Both the position numbers and the translations under genes were made by a program. Source: Diphasiastrum complanatum (Eukaryota; Streptophyta; Lycopodiopsida; Lycopodiales; Lycopodiaceae). Taken from it: a stretch of 64,000 nt of DNA. The notes beneath the pieces were generated by a model. That model searched no databases and was not told where the DNA came from. It worked only from the letters and a program-made list of their open reading frames with translations. The stretch is from the NCBI GenBank assembly GCA_029204225.1, contig CM055098.1, forward strand, positions 7,856,246 to 7,920,245, given 5' to 3'. Shown here piece by piece: positions 33,815 to 47,267 of the stretch (within the stretch, counting starts at the first letter, position 1; every line of letters begins with the position of its first letter).

Positions 33815-35990
33815 CTATAAAAAATTATGCCAGTCATGAGACTTTAGTCCACTTAGCTTGTTGTCCCTTGTGAACCCTTTAGGCATCGCATGTGTCCTGT
33901 GGAAGTTCGAAATGAGGCTATTGCCTTCTTTACAATCGTCTCTTCTCACCTCGAGAAGATCCATGGGGCCTTTGGTAGGACAATTGAAGTCCCCACTATT
34001 TGTGGCCATAAATCGGCCATCTTTTTCACTTCTTTTAACTCATCTCGTGCATCTTTTTTTTATCTTTCGACCCGGCCAAGTGCTTTCAGATTGTGCTCCC
34101 GACATTCTTGAATATGTGCATTGGGTCCAAAAGATGGTTTATCTACAATTCTCCCCAATATGGGAGTTCATGGAATATTGATAACCTCTTCATGCCGGGA
34201 GGGAGTCACCCTAGATCTTGATTGGATCTCCAAATTTGAAGCCAATCACTTGCCTAGAATATTAACAAACAAGCACACACATTTAATGCAGATTATTGTT
34301 ATAAGAGATATAAAGAGAGTAACTATATAATAAATAAATGACATGTACCATTAATTAGCCCAAATATGTATTGTACCTTCATGGAATGAGGACGTTGACC
34401 AATAAGCCCATCACACATAGGGTGATTGGGTGGAAGGTATCGAGTGTAGCCCTCATAAACCATCTTTTGTAGATCTTGTGAGTGACGTGCTTGCAAATAC
34501 TCGCCACAAACGGGGCATGCATTGTAGCCACTAGTTTAGAGCCCTACATTGAGACAAAACAAACAACTTAATTTTGAGTCCAATGTTCGAATTGAAAGAA
34601 AAATTGCGAATGCACATAAAATTCAATATAATACCATGAATTGAACCAATAGCAAGGATATCTCACCTGAACATTCCCCATATCTAGAAAAGTTGTGCAT
34701 CGTCCACATCAAGATCCCCTTTACCACAAAATCTTTTTGTCTCAGTGGTCTTGATATATTGCTCATTTGAACTCCTTGCCATAGAATCTTTAGCTCATCT
34801 ATCAAGGGAGCCATATACACGTCCATATTTTTTGCCTTGTATTTTCTCGGGATAAGAAGGGAAAAATAAGGGAACAAAAAGATTTGACAGAAAAATTGCT
34901 TTCTCCCAGCCAAACTTCTGTCCACCTAGGAACCAGTCCCTTCACAGATAAGAAAGATAGCACTTCATCATTTTTTTTCATAGTACCTCAGATATGACAA
35001 TCAGTAAGCCCCCTGCTTTGCGCCTAATAAAAGAAGCCCAGGAAACTCCTATCAGGTAAGCATTAGGTGCGCCTTCTTGATACTTAGCCAAGGGGGGATA
35101 TTATAATTTACAAGGACAACCAACCAAGTGGACCATGATGTGGAGTGCAAATTGAATGGATTCACACCATCCATCGCCAACCCCAAATGCAAATGGCGAG
35201 GCTCATCCCTAAACTCATGCCAAGTAGCATCCATGTGCTTCCATGTTGGAGAATCGGCAGGGGAAATTAGTATTATCCGATGAACGATTGCTCAAATGCC
35301 ATGTCATTAGCTCCACAATGGAACTACACTTAAACATGTGGCGTATCCTGGGTATGATGGGAAAATGTCTTACCACCTTTGCGAGTATGGTTGCTCCTTG
35401 TAAATCTTGCATGTAGGGGTGTTCTCCACAACGTGCTTGTCTCCTCAAATTCATTTTGATATAATATGCAATCATTGGGACATGCATGAATACTCTTGTA
35501 ATCCATGCCGATCGCGGATAGCATTTTTTTGGCTTCTTCTTGAGACGCCGCCATGGTGTTATTTGAAGGCAACAATTTTCTGAGCAAACTGGGACAAAAT
35601 ATACATTTATGTAACTAGTTATATATAGTTTCTCACAATGCATGAAAAAATAAAATGAGATGAGATCAGTTTGTCTATAAAACGAGAAGCTCACAAGGCT
35701 TACCCAAACAACTCCGTGACGCTTGCATCCGACCACCCGTACTTAGTTTGCAAGCTCAAAAGTAACAAACAAGCCCGCAACTTTGACATTTGTCCACCCT
35801 CGTACAAAGGAGTGGATGCCAAACCACATTGACAAGGGAAGAAGAGATGATGTGTGGTTTGCCATTCATCTCATGATGGATGCATTCATCCCCCTCGTGA
35901 TCATGCATTGTGAATGACACATCCTCGTGTATTGTGTCTCCCGTGGCTCTCGTGAGGCTTGCACGTCTAAATCTTGCGGATTGCATGACA
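33815..35990 (-). pseudogene. CACTA TNP2-type transposase remnant
   Basis: Minus-strand exons in order: an N-terminal part with PLYEGGQMSKLRAC-like wording, then CPNDCILYQNEFEE (35500-35450) and VRHFPIIPRIRHMFKC, LMTWHLSNRS. At 35234 follow DATWHEFRDEPRHLHLGLAMDGVNPF and NYNIPPWL. Then LLIPRKYKAKNMDVYMAPLIDELK (34870-34790), SGYNACPVCGEYLQARHS (34545-34490), YTRYLPPNHP and MPKGFTRDNKLSGLKSHDWHNF (33880-33820). This is the Transposase_21 (TNP2) family that excises and inserts CACTA elements. Stops, frame changes and introns are scattered through it; no termini are visible close by. A second, different TNP2 fragment lies at 47849. Confidence 0.9.
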
Positions 35991-36099
35991 GCATTTGTCG
36001 TAGCTTACTTAGTTATCTTGTCCACTACAATCCAAATAAAATCATTGGGTTTTAGTAAGTCCAACTAGAAAATCTATAGATAGGCTTTTCCATAAGAGT

Positions 36100-37000
36100 C
36101 GACATATGGATTGGATTTTGGCCAATAAGACTCTTTTGACCACTTCTAAAGTTTTGTGTATACCATTGTATAATCCTCTATAAATCTCTAAAAGAAACCT
36201 GTAAAACCAGAAAAAGATTTAACTTTTTCAACTATTTTTAGTATTGGCCACTTAGCCACTATTTTGATCTTATCTTCATCTATTTGGGTGATCTTATGAT
36301 CAAGATATACCAGTTCATGATTAAAAATATCACACTTGCATTTTATAGCATAAACTTTTTCTCTCATAAGAATCCCCAAGACAATCTTGATATGATATAC
36401 ATGCTCCTTAAGAGTTCTAAGTATAGATGAGGATATGATTAAAAAAATACAACTACGAATTGACCCAAATATGGATGAAAAATATAGCATCATTTGTTGA
36501 AATGTCATAGATACATTTGTTATCAAAAAGGAAGCACTAAGAATCCATATGTCTCAACCTCGTCTGGAAACCATTTTGTTGCACATCATTTGGATGAATT
36601 TTGATATCCGATTTTGATGAAGTATTTAGCTCCACCTAATTGATATTATAGACTATCCATTCTGAGCAATGAATACTTTTAATTGTTATCTTATTTATAT
36701 AATTGTAATTCACACACATATGAAAGCCTCCATATTTTTGTCACTTTTAGAAGAACAAGAGCACCCCAAGGTGATATATGTCTCATATCTTCAGATGATT
36801 GTTAGTTTGATTAGTAATCTCTACCTCTTTCTCTTCAGAAAACTAGTAAGGAGATCTAGAGAGGATGACTACCTCAAATTATCTTAATCCTATGATCTAT
36901 TGAGCTAGAAGATGATAAACCATGAGGTTCAATTGCAAATACATCATAAGACTCACTTATTCTTTTCAATCTACTCCTGATCTAAATCCATTGAGTTAGA
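36100..37000 (-). mobile_element. Ty3/gypsy reverse transcriptase remnant
   Basis: Minus-strand frames with many stops follow gypsy RT: an upstream MCVNYNYINKITIKSIH (MCVDYRALNKVTIK-like), KSDIKIHPNDV, then HVYHIKIVLGILMREKVYAIKCKCDIFNHELVYLDHKIT, IKIVAKWPI and VEKVKSFSGFTGFFYRFI. The catalytic centre is eroded. This is a different, more decayed copy than the fragment at 27700. Confidence 0.85.
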
Positions 37001-39174
<2,174 letters not shown>

Positions 39175-39490
39175 TGTGGGGCAAATTTTTTTTGACAGGC
39201 ACCTTCGGGACGCCGGAAGGTGCATGTAAAAATAAGTAAATTTTTTTACGTGCACCTTCCGCCCAAAAGGTGCGTGTAAAAAGAATTTACGTAAAAAAAA
39301 AAAGAACAAAAAAATCTAAAAACAGAATTCACGCAAGGGAAGGGCCGGCACCTCGGCCCTTCCGCCCGCGGAGGAATGTGCGTCCTCAGGCCTCCACCCT
39401 CGGGCACACAATCTTCCGGGGCCGAAAGGGCCTCCGAGCAGGACCTTCACAAAACCCACCGCCGCCCCCCCCCCCCCCCCCCCCAAATCA
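39175..39490. repeat. AAGGTGC inverted words and GC-rich patch with poly-C
   Basis: GCACCTTC(G) and (C)GGAAGGTGC alternate at 39200-39280, forming hairpins. There follows a GC-rich stretch with GGGCCG / CGGCCC words and a run of about 20 C (39465-39484). It looks like the end of an unidentified DNA element. Open frames here are compositional. Confidence 0.55.
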
Positions 39491-39914
39491 AACTGCAACA
39501 GCACCAATCACATGAAAATGTGATTAAGTAATAAGAAGAAAGGAAATCATAATATAAAGCTGAACTGTGAACATGAGCTGGGAATGCGCCAGCAGGTTCG
39601 CATGTAATCAATGTCTTAGAATGCGGAGCACAGGAAAATATGGATGCAAATTGCAATGTTTTTTAAATTAGTCTTACATGAAACTTCGAAGTGCGCTCCT
39701 TCCGGAGGAACGTGTTAGTTGTGTTGAATAAGAGGGTGCTGAGTCGTCTGACTCTCTGCAAAGCGCGTTCTGCCATAGAGTTGAAACTTGCCAATGTGTT
39801 ACAATTTACCGCAATTGTTCAACTTAACCGAAGGTAGAATTTTAGATGTTCACGATCATCCCATCAATTCAAGCCTCAAGGTATCAATAAAAAGATGGTC
39901 TTCACGTGTTCAGT
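39491..39914. other. no gene seen
   Basis: No coding frame of interest and no border signal. Confidence 0.4.
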
Positions 39915-40027
39915 TGAATGCAACATAATTAGAAAAGTGCAGCGCATCTGCTCGTTTGAATGCAACATGATTAGAAAAGTGCAGCGCATCTGCTCGTTTG
40001 AATGCAACATAATTAGAAAAGTGATTT
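39915..40027. repeat. 42-bp tandem repeat, nearly three copies
   Basis: The unit starts GAATGCAACATAATTAG and continues AAAAGTGCAGCGCATCTG. Starts are at 39916, 39958 and 40000. The period is a multiple of three, so one frame reads a 14-residue repeat. Confidence 0.93.
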
Positions 40028-40563
40028 CGACAACGACCGGTGGTGCAACGCATCTGCTACTGTGTCGTAAAACCTTGATGGATTAAGGCAACGACTAGCC
40101 AGAATGTAACAACGGTCTCTACTTGAAAGCATTGCAACAACTGCACAATACACATATTATAAAATCCCATTTTGTTGCTGCTTTGAAGGCAGAGTCGCAG
40201 CACTTGTACGTTGGATTTGAACGTGACTTGTTAAGATAGTTAAAAATATACCCTACTATGTAGAGCACAGAAGTTTCTTGTATCGGAAATTGCATCTGAT
40301 TTTCTATGATGGACGCCCAAGGTCGAGTTATACACACTGACACGGTGAAGATAAGGGCGACGACAGTTTCGAGTCGGGCATATTTAAACCTTTCACGTGG
40401 GACTCAGGAGTCAGTCCTGGTCCTGGAGGGCGAGTCAAACATGCATTTTCTTTATTCTGGCAACTTGGGTGTCACGTGAATCATCAGTGCTCTTAAAAAA
40501 GTTTTAAACTAACCTTATAAAAAAAACTCACAATTATGGAATCACTTAAAAGGTTATGTACTA

Positions 40564-40666
40564 GGTATCCTCCATCCAAAGGCGGGCTACTTGCTGTAGC
40601 ACCGCCGAGCCGCCGGAGCGACAAGGGTGGCTACATCAAGTAGCCCATCGTTGGATGGGGAATACC
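40564..40666. mobile_element. small foldback / MITE-like element
   Basis: About 103 bp with inverted ends of about 29 bases: GGTATCCTCCATCCAA...GGGCTACTTG on the left pairs with CAAGTAGCCC...TTGGATGGGGAATACC on the right with few mismatches. The GC-rich centre (CCGCCGAGCCGCCGG) can fold too. No convincing target duplication, so family is open. Confidence 0.6.
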
Positions 40667-40669
40667 AGT

Positions 40670-41233
40670 GGAGATTAAAAACATCTTAGAAGCCTTGCTA
40701 TGGCTTAATCTGCCTATTCTCAACAAACCGAAAGATGCCATGTGTCCGATAACACTCCTCACAACTGCTACAATATGTTTTGATAAGGAAAAAGGGCTAC
40801 CGAGGAACATGCTGACTACTAAGGCTTGAGCAAGCGGCCTTCAACGTAGACGTCCACGAGGAATATCTTGAGTAGACAGCCTTCAACTTGCAAGGCAGGC
40901 GATAGATAGGTGAAATCATACTAACAACAATTCATTTAGCAAGGAAATCTAGCCCGGCTCTCATTATTGAAGGGCCAAGCCTCAAGGCCCATTTTCTTTA
41001 TCCTTCGGTGGAATATATCAAATTAACATGCATTACTTCATACTTTCAAAGTTCATACTTTGTGATATGTTTCGCATGGCAGAAGGTCCCGTATGAGGGC
41101 CTTCATTGCAGGGGGGGGGTCCTTGCTCGAGGGCTCCCGAGGGCAGGGCCCTGACCTGCAGGGAAGGCACGAGGTCCACGGGCCTTCCACGATGTAATGC
41201 AAGGTGAAAAAGTGGAGAGGGAACGCACATTCC

Positions 41234-41235
<2 letters not shown>
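40670..41235. other. no gene seen
   Basis: Non-coding. A G-run (41109-41116) and a GC-rich patch (41110-41200) precede the microsatellite. Confidence 0.4.

Positions 41236-41275
<40 letters not shown>
41236..41275. repeat. (GA)20 microsatellite
   Basis: About 40 bases of GA dinucleotides. Confidence 0.95.
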
Positions 41276-41277
<2 letters not shown>

Positions 41278-41633
41278 GATGCATATTTTAAAGATAAAGG
41301 TGCTTTCAAAATACAAAGCAAACGTGAGCCCCCTAGGGTGTGAAAAGTTAAGCGGTTCTTCCAGTTTTGCAATCTAGAATCCTGCTTCAAACTTGAACGG
41401 GTCAATGATCCTGACTCACGTTGATCATGTGCATATATACTAAACTAAGTACTTAAATTCAAATCATGACTCATGTTTATCATGTGCTTATTATACTAAA
41501 GGAAGAGCTTCTCTCCTTGGTATTTTAGTCTTTACTATTTTCTTTCCTTCCTAAATGAGACCATGTTAGTAGACTGTAGCCTTTGTTCAATGTTCCTGTG
41601 TATTGCCTTCCAGTGGCCAGCGGACTCGAGTTC

Positions 41634-41640
41634 TATAAAT
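41634..41640 (+). promoter_or_regulatory. TATA box of the intact oxidoreductase gene
   Basis: TATAAAT, about 220 bases before the ATG at 41855, implying a leader of roughly 190 bases. The left copy has only a weaker TTAATACTA at the corresponding place (near 9730-9720). Confidence 0.5.
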
Positions 41641-41854
41641 AAAGGATCAGGAATCGGGGAAGAGAAACAGCTCTTTAGGACTTGGGAGTGAGCTAGCTCA
41701 TTTGACAACTTTCGTCTCTTTGTATCAAAGCTCCGCTGTTAGCGTTCAGTTTCACGTCAAGCGGCCTTCTATCTTTCTGTTTTGTTTTGCCTTGTTCTGT
41801 GAATCCGTAGTTTCTCTCTCTCGAGCTCCTCATCAAGACAGCAACGACATTATC

Positions 41855-43654
41855 ATGGCCGCTAGTTCCGCGCCCAACTTCAACTATGGCTATCCCACAC
41901 CAGGCCCGCAGAATCCCACCGGATCGGCAGTGATGGACCATGTTTTCTTCCTCTCGCAGGCGGACTGGAAGCGCGTCCGTGAAGAAGAACAGTTCGACCA
42001 CATTGTGATCGGCAGCGGCTTCTGTGCTCTTGCTTTCGCCCAGCGTGCTCTGCTCAACAATCCGCACGTCCGCATCCTCATCATCGAGCGAGGCCCCTTC
42101 TTCTTGCCAGAGCATTTCCAGAACCTGCCTCTTCCCTACCAGAACACTCTGGGCGGGCTGTCGGAAACGTTCCCCTGGACCTTGTCCCGTCATACAGTCG
42201 AAGGAAAGTTCATCAACTGGCAGCACGGCATGGTGCCCTTCTTCGGAGGCCGATCCACCTTGTGGAGCGCCTGGTGTCCGCGTCCAACACAAGAAGAAAT
42301 GCGCCGCTGGCCCAAAGAGACCATTGAAGCCGCTGAAAAATACTTTCCACATGCCGAGCAGCTTCTCAATGTGGTGCCTGCCGATCAACTCGACAAGGAC
42401 CGCAACCTGGCTCCTCGTCCCGGTGGCCGCCCCATTTACGCTACCTTGCAGCAGAAACTAACCCAAATGCTCAGCAACAATCTCAAACAGATCGACTCTG
42501 CCACTCGCGTCATGCCAGCTCCCTTGGCGGTGGGGAGCTTCCCACCCAACGGAATCGATTTCGAGAAGTTTGCTGTCCCTGGGCCATTGCTTTCTTTGCT
42601 TGTTAAGCAGCGTCAACTGGAGGAAGAAGGTAAAGGAGCACCCCTCAAAGTGGTGACCAATTGCGTGGTCAATCGTATTGTGCAACAGGACGGCACAGCC
42701 ACAGCGTTGGAAACAAGCCGGGGTGTCGTCAACATTGGCGACGCAAACGTGATCTTAGCTATGGGGACGCTGCCGCCCACCACGTTGGTGCTCAATTCCT
42801 TTCCAGAAATTGTGAAGAATGCAGGTAAGCGATTCACGTCCCACTTCATCAGTTCCGTGGTTGCACGCGTTCCGCGAGTAGATTATCAATTCAGCGCTGC
42901 TCTTGGAGAACTAGAGCTAGCCGCCATCTACTTGGCTGGGCAGAATCCTCAAAGCAAGCTACAGTACCACGTTCAACTCACAGCCTTGTCTGACAGAAAC
43001 CCAGAGGCCAATGCTGCCATTGCTGCGCGCAACATGCCGGATGTGGTGGCCACTGCATCCATGGAACAACTCTTGACGTCCAAAGATCACGTGGTGTTTG
43101 TGTGCGCCATCTTGGGCGAGTTGGACGAAAACAACTCCGATACTTGGCTGCGCAAAGACAACGGGACTGATCCTACCACCAACGTGATGCTGCAGGTTAC
43201 AGAAAACGGAACTGACGTGCAACTTTGGGACACTATGGATGAAGGTGCGTTCCAAGCTTTGGAGCGGGTGCTCTCGCCCAAAGGTGCCGGTCACGTAGAG
43301 TATTGGCAGACTACATCAAATGACTGGTCTAGCAAACGGCCCCCCTCATCAGAAATCCGTGTGCCAGGCATGGTGCATGAGGCCTCCACCATGCACATCG
43401 GTGTCGACAAGGATGCTGATGCTGTAGTTGGGCTGGACTATAGGCTGAAGGGGGTGACGAATGTGTATGTGACTGGTGCCTCGTTGTGGCCAACCGGTGG
43501 GTCTTGGAACCCCACCATGACGATGGTGGGATTGGCACAGCATTTGGCAGATAACTTGACGAGTAAGACCACTTATGTCAGGAAATTTGTCGCTAATGAG
43601 CAAACCGAAGAAGCCCCTAATAAGAGGCAAAAACTACTTAAAGTACAAAGCTAA
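41855..43654 (+). CDS. GMC-family FAD oxidoreductase (pyranose-oxidase/BetA-like), intact copy
   Basis: 599 residues, single exon. FAD-binding Rossmann motif VIGSGFCALAFA (51-62), IIERG with Glu78, and GGRSTLWS (131-138). In pyranose 2-oxidase the last region has a His that binds FAD covalently; here the position is Leu136, so FAD should be non-covalent. The C-terminal GMC domain has VHEASTMHIG (His508) and WPTGGSWNPTMTMVGLA (Asn552), 44 residues apart. These fit the His/Asn catalytic pair of pyranose oxidase-type enzymes. It should oxidise an alcohol, perhaps a sugar, using O2 or another acceptor; the substrate cannot be read. The tail is basic (PNKRQKLLKVQS). Start: only ATG in the conserved frame, good context (ATCATGGCC). 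The frame is open about 50 codons upstream without ATG. The coding region is visibly richer in G+C than its surroundings. No signal peptide from this ATG. Confidence 0.93.
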   Translation: MAASSAPNFNYGYPTPGPQNPTGSAVMDHVFFLSQADWKRVREEEQFDHIVIGSGFCALAFAQRALLNNPHVRILIIERGPFFLPEHFQNLPLPYQNTLGGLSETFPWTLSRHTVEGKFINWQHGMVPFFGGRSTLWSAWCPRPTQEEMRRWPKETIEAAEKYFPHAEQLLNVVPADQLDKDRNLAPRPGGRPIYATLQQKLTQMLSNNLKQIDSATRVMPAPLAVGSFPPNGIDFEKFAVPGPLLSLLVKQRQLEEEGKGAPLKVVTNCVVNRIVQQDGTATALETSRGVVNIGDANVILAMGTLPPTTLVLNSFPEIVKNAGKRFTSHFISSVVARVPRVDYQFSAALGELELAAIYLAGQNPQSKLQYHVQLTALSDRNPEANAAIAARNMPDVVATASMEQLLTSKDHVVFVCAILGELDENNSDTWLRKDNGTDPTTNVMLQVTENGTDVQLWDTMDEGAFQALERVLSPKGAGHVEYWQTTSNDWSSKRPPSSEIRVPGMVHEASTMHIGVDKDADAVVGLDYRLKGVTNVYVTGASLWPTGGSWNPTMTMVGLAQHLADNLTSKTTYVRKFVANEQTEEAPNKRQKLLKVQS

Positions 43655-44175
43655 AGTGTTCTAACTCTTGATTATATAGCATTGATCACTCGCCTCTGTC
43701 AGGCTTATCAAAGGGGTTGGATAGATAATTTCACATCCTAATATAGACAAGCATTCCCAGTCAGTTTCATGTATGGTCATGAATTCACTATGCATACATT
43801 TCTTTGTCTATAATAACCATGTCTTTTTTGATTGACTTGACATACATTATTGTTCCTATTAGTATGCTTGTGATGACATGCATCAACGTATTGCATGCAA
43901 TCCGTGCACATTTATGGCAGCCATGAATAGATTGTGCTAATGTCCAGTGTATTAATGGATGAAATTTTATCTTTAGCTTTTGTACATGAGATTCTTTGTG
44001 TTGCCACATATATTATTTGAGTTCATAGACCACAACTACAAAACTCTTTCATCAATCTCATCCTTGCCTAAGTGGCCTTCTGTTTCTGATATCTCATACT
44101 ATACACAGAGATAGTTTTGCAAGTTTTGTAACATGCACCTCATGATACTATGGAATCGTGTCATTCAAAGCGATG

Positions 44176-44440
44176 CAGCAAATCGTCATTTGTTGCATCA
44201 GCGATTTGCGAATGGCAATTTTGCATTTTTTTAGTTGAACAAAAAAAAAAACTTGCAAGTCATGAATCGCGACCCCCGAGCAATTCTGGGTCGCGAATCA
44301 GATCGCTGTCCTTCAAAACACGACATTATCATGAACATCTGGTCTTGGAACTGTTGGAATGCTTGTATATTCTGTTCGATACTTGGTTGGATGGCAGATA
44401 GGTGTGTCCGATTTAGCAGCACTCTCTTGTATGGCAAATA
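44176..44440. other. insert specific to the right duplication arm
   Basis: About 265 bases absent from the left arm. Contains TCGCGA-type words and GCGATTTGCGAA/TTCGCGACC-like pairs near 44200-44310. Probably a small transposon insertion, but no clear ends. Confidence 0.5.
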
Positions 44441-44870
44441 GGACTTTGTCTGAGTAAGTCAGGCGATACTCGATCGAAAGCAAAGACGTTAGTCGGGTGG
44501 GATGATATAATGAAAATTGCAAGTACTAGTGCTCAAATGTATTGATAAAAGGCATGGACGAGCAATCAAGATAGTTACAGGAAAAGCAAAGGAGAACGCA
44601 AATACAAACAGGTTGCGAGGGTTGATGGAAAATTGTACATACTATCAACTACATGCAGGATGCAGGTAAAAAGATTCTATTCTCACTCCTCTTTAGATAA
44701 TAGATTCCTTACTTCATGTGGGAGTACCCTAAAGTGTTTCACAATCATTAAGAACATACTTTTTGTGATTACTAATATCGTGTTGGGACCTCTTAGCATA
44801 ATAATATAGTTTCATGTATAAATATTTACTCACAACAAAAGCCATAGTAAAACAAATTCATTCTTCAATA

Positions 44871-45745
44871 TGATAACTTACCATTTGATAGATGCACCTC
44901 TGTTGTCAATAATACACGACATACATGATAACACTAACCATGAAGAATGTGTAAGAATTTTACACACAAAGGAACAAACCTGAAAGTGCCAAGATTGGCA
45001 AAACAATTTCTAATCATGGAACCAGTGAGATGCACATCATGCATTACAATGATCTTCAAAATACTAAAGAGATCTCAAAATCACCATCAAAATCAGTTAT
45101 GTACAACAAACTAGATCCTAACCATCCAAGATATCAGTGGTCTAGATTGACTAGTTTTAACATTTTCCACTAGTTATACAGAAAAAATTTGATATAACCA
45201 ATAAAGAAATGACATACAATATGATAAGAACCAACTTAGTTTGATTCGCATGATTCTCGCATGCTTGGATGAGTACCCATTAGAGAAATTTAGAGCTCGA
45301 CGAGGGCCTTTGAAAAAGATGCTTTTTTTTTTATTTTTTTTCCATGTGGACCAATTGAAACCTTGAAATTGGGGTTCTACGTAACGTAGAATTTCCCAAA
45401 TATAAATATAATAAAAGTTGTTTAAACATATTACTGTTTCATCGGGCAGCATGTGGAAATGCTATTGGTTGTTGAAGCCTGCCCTTCCAGCTCATCACTG
45501 CCTGAAGATACCCAAAAATATTGAAAATGAATATGGCAGATAGTTGAAATAAGAAAATCGATGTAACATTAATGTATACGCATAGTCAAATCATGGTTAA
45601 CAGGGTTGACTAGAGTTAACTCGTAGCGCCAAATAGTTCAGTGTTTCAAATTTTTGCCAACACATTTTCAGATTCATGGTTTTTTGCCTACGCATATTTT
45701 CATATTCATAGTTCAGTGTTTCAGATTTTAGCTTGCACATAACGA
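44871..45745. other. no gene seen
   Basis: AT-rich, without a supported frame. The last 150 bases before the next gene contain two copies of a short phrase, GTTCAGTGTTTCA(A/G)ATTT (near 45638 and 45712). Confidence 0.4.
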
Positions 45746-47182
45746 ATGGCGCCATCAAGGAAGCCGTGCTCCTCAATCGACTCTGTGCTTCTCTTCAACG
45801 AGAAAGATGATAATGGACTATGGGTGCCAAGAAAATATTCAAAAAACTCTTGGGTTTTGATGCATCCATCATCCGAAGAGGAGCATTTTGAAAAAGCAAA
45901 AGGTCAAAGCTATCATTTCGATCTTATTGGAAGGCCAGAATTTTGGATTTCAGAACATCATTAGGAGGAAAATTTATTTTTGAAGTTCTAGTCCAACATG
46001 TATACATGCAATCAGAGATAAATGTGCAAGGATTCAACCATCAGGATCACAAAAAAAACAACTGTGAGTATTGATATTTTTGATACTTTGATTTTTGTCA
46101 GTTATTAATATCTATTAGTAAACTTGCCAATCTGATCATTTTTCTCTTGCAGATTTATATCCATCCAACATAAATGTATGGGAGTCCAGTGGATCTCTAG
46201 CAGGTGTGTTAGATGTTATTCACACTGTTATTGGACTGCTGCAATATCGAGGTAGAACTGCAAAATGTCTAGCTGATTTTTATGAATCAATGTACATTCC
46301 TGATACAAAAGGAGATTTTGGACAAATAGTCCCAATTCCATTACCTAGTTTTGAAAGTGATGAATGGGTTGGTTCAGATACTGCAGTTTCAGAATCATTT
46401 CGTTGCAAGCTATATAATGATGTAAAAAATTCATTAAAGATAAGCACGGATCAAAAACAGTCAAATTGAGTTGGCTTATTTCTTTGAATATATTTGTAGA
46501 TTTCTTTTCAAGTGTTTGTATGCAAAAATTTATCAGATAGTTTATTATCTGAACTTATGGATGAAGGCTGGGACAAAAGATCAGATGGAGAAATAGAATG
46601 CAGAATTAAAATGTCTTCCATGTGCTTTTGTTATCAAATCGAAAAACAAATGTTGAGCTTATGCTTCCATTATCAGAGATGAAAAAAAAATAAAGGTAAA
46701 TGGGTGCCACTCGATCAAGACTTGGAAGCCAATAGACATTCAAAATGAAAAAAATATTGAAATTATATACAATGATGCAGTTTTGACATGTGTTGAGGTG
46801 GAAGATGATTGGAGTCTAAATTACATCAAGCGGGAACTATTGCTCCTACATGATGATATACTTTCAGACTTCAGATTCATTTTCAATGGTAAACTGGTAA
46901 GTAACTATAAAGACTTGATTCTCTATGAATAGTTTCTATCGAAACTTTCTCATACAATCTTTATACTAATTGTAACTCACTTTGTATTAGTTTTATGCAG
47001 GTACGTAAAAGACATGAGCTCGAGATCAAATGCAGTGATTGGCAAAACAATCCAACTTATGAAAGAACACTGAGATTTACTATCAACAAATACATGTCAA
47101 TCATCATGTCTTTTTATCAATCTAGAAAATTGTATTCCAGTATTACACTATGGACACAACTTGATTGTAAGAATCTATATTG
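45746..47182 (+). pseudogene. unrecognised multi-exon gene remnant
   Basis: No family recognised. Plus-strand pieces join with sound splice signals. Exon 45746-46063 (MAPSRKPCSSIDSVLLFNE...) needs one frame change near 45940, after which LGGKFIFEVLVQHVYMQ is open to the donor GTGAGT. Exon 46153-46470 follows acceptor TTGCAG in phase (LYPSNINVWESSGSLAG..., RTAKCLADFYESMY). A third open stretch, about 46580-46896, has one TGA (INGCH-type wording, then YIKRELLLLHDDILSDFRFIFNGKL). It ends at donor GTAAGT and joins in phase to 47001-47182 (VRKRHELEIKCSDW) after ATGCAG. The last two pieces vaguely recall a ubiquitin-like or PB1-like fold (FRFIFNGKLVRKRHE); that is a guess. Frame change and TGA suggest a recent pseudogene or sequencing errors. 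Confidence 0.45.
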
Positions 47183-47267
47183 ATATCAATAAAAAAAATA
47201 AACGGGTTGTTTACATGTAAGATTGTATTTTTTTTTGGTTGATGTATCTCTATTTACAAATGAATTC

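Larger units (their letters stand above)
41600..44870 (+). repeat. right arm of inverted segmental duplication
   Basis: Reverse-complement partner of 6580-9780. It covers the promoter-proximal leader, the oxidoreductase gene and its 3' flank through about 44870. Similarity is highest in the coding region and continues, with indels, across the 3' flank. A block of about 265 bp (44176-44440) has no partner in the left arm. Confidence 0.85.
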
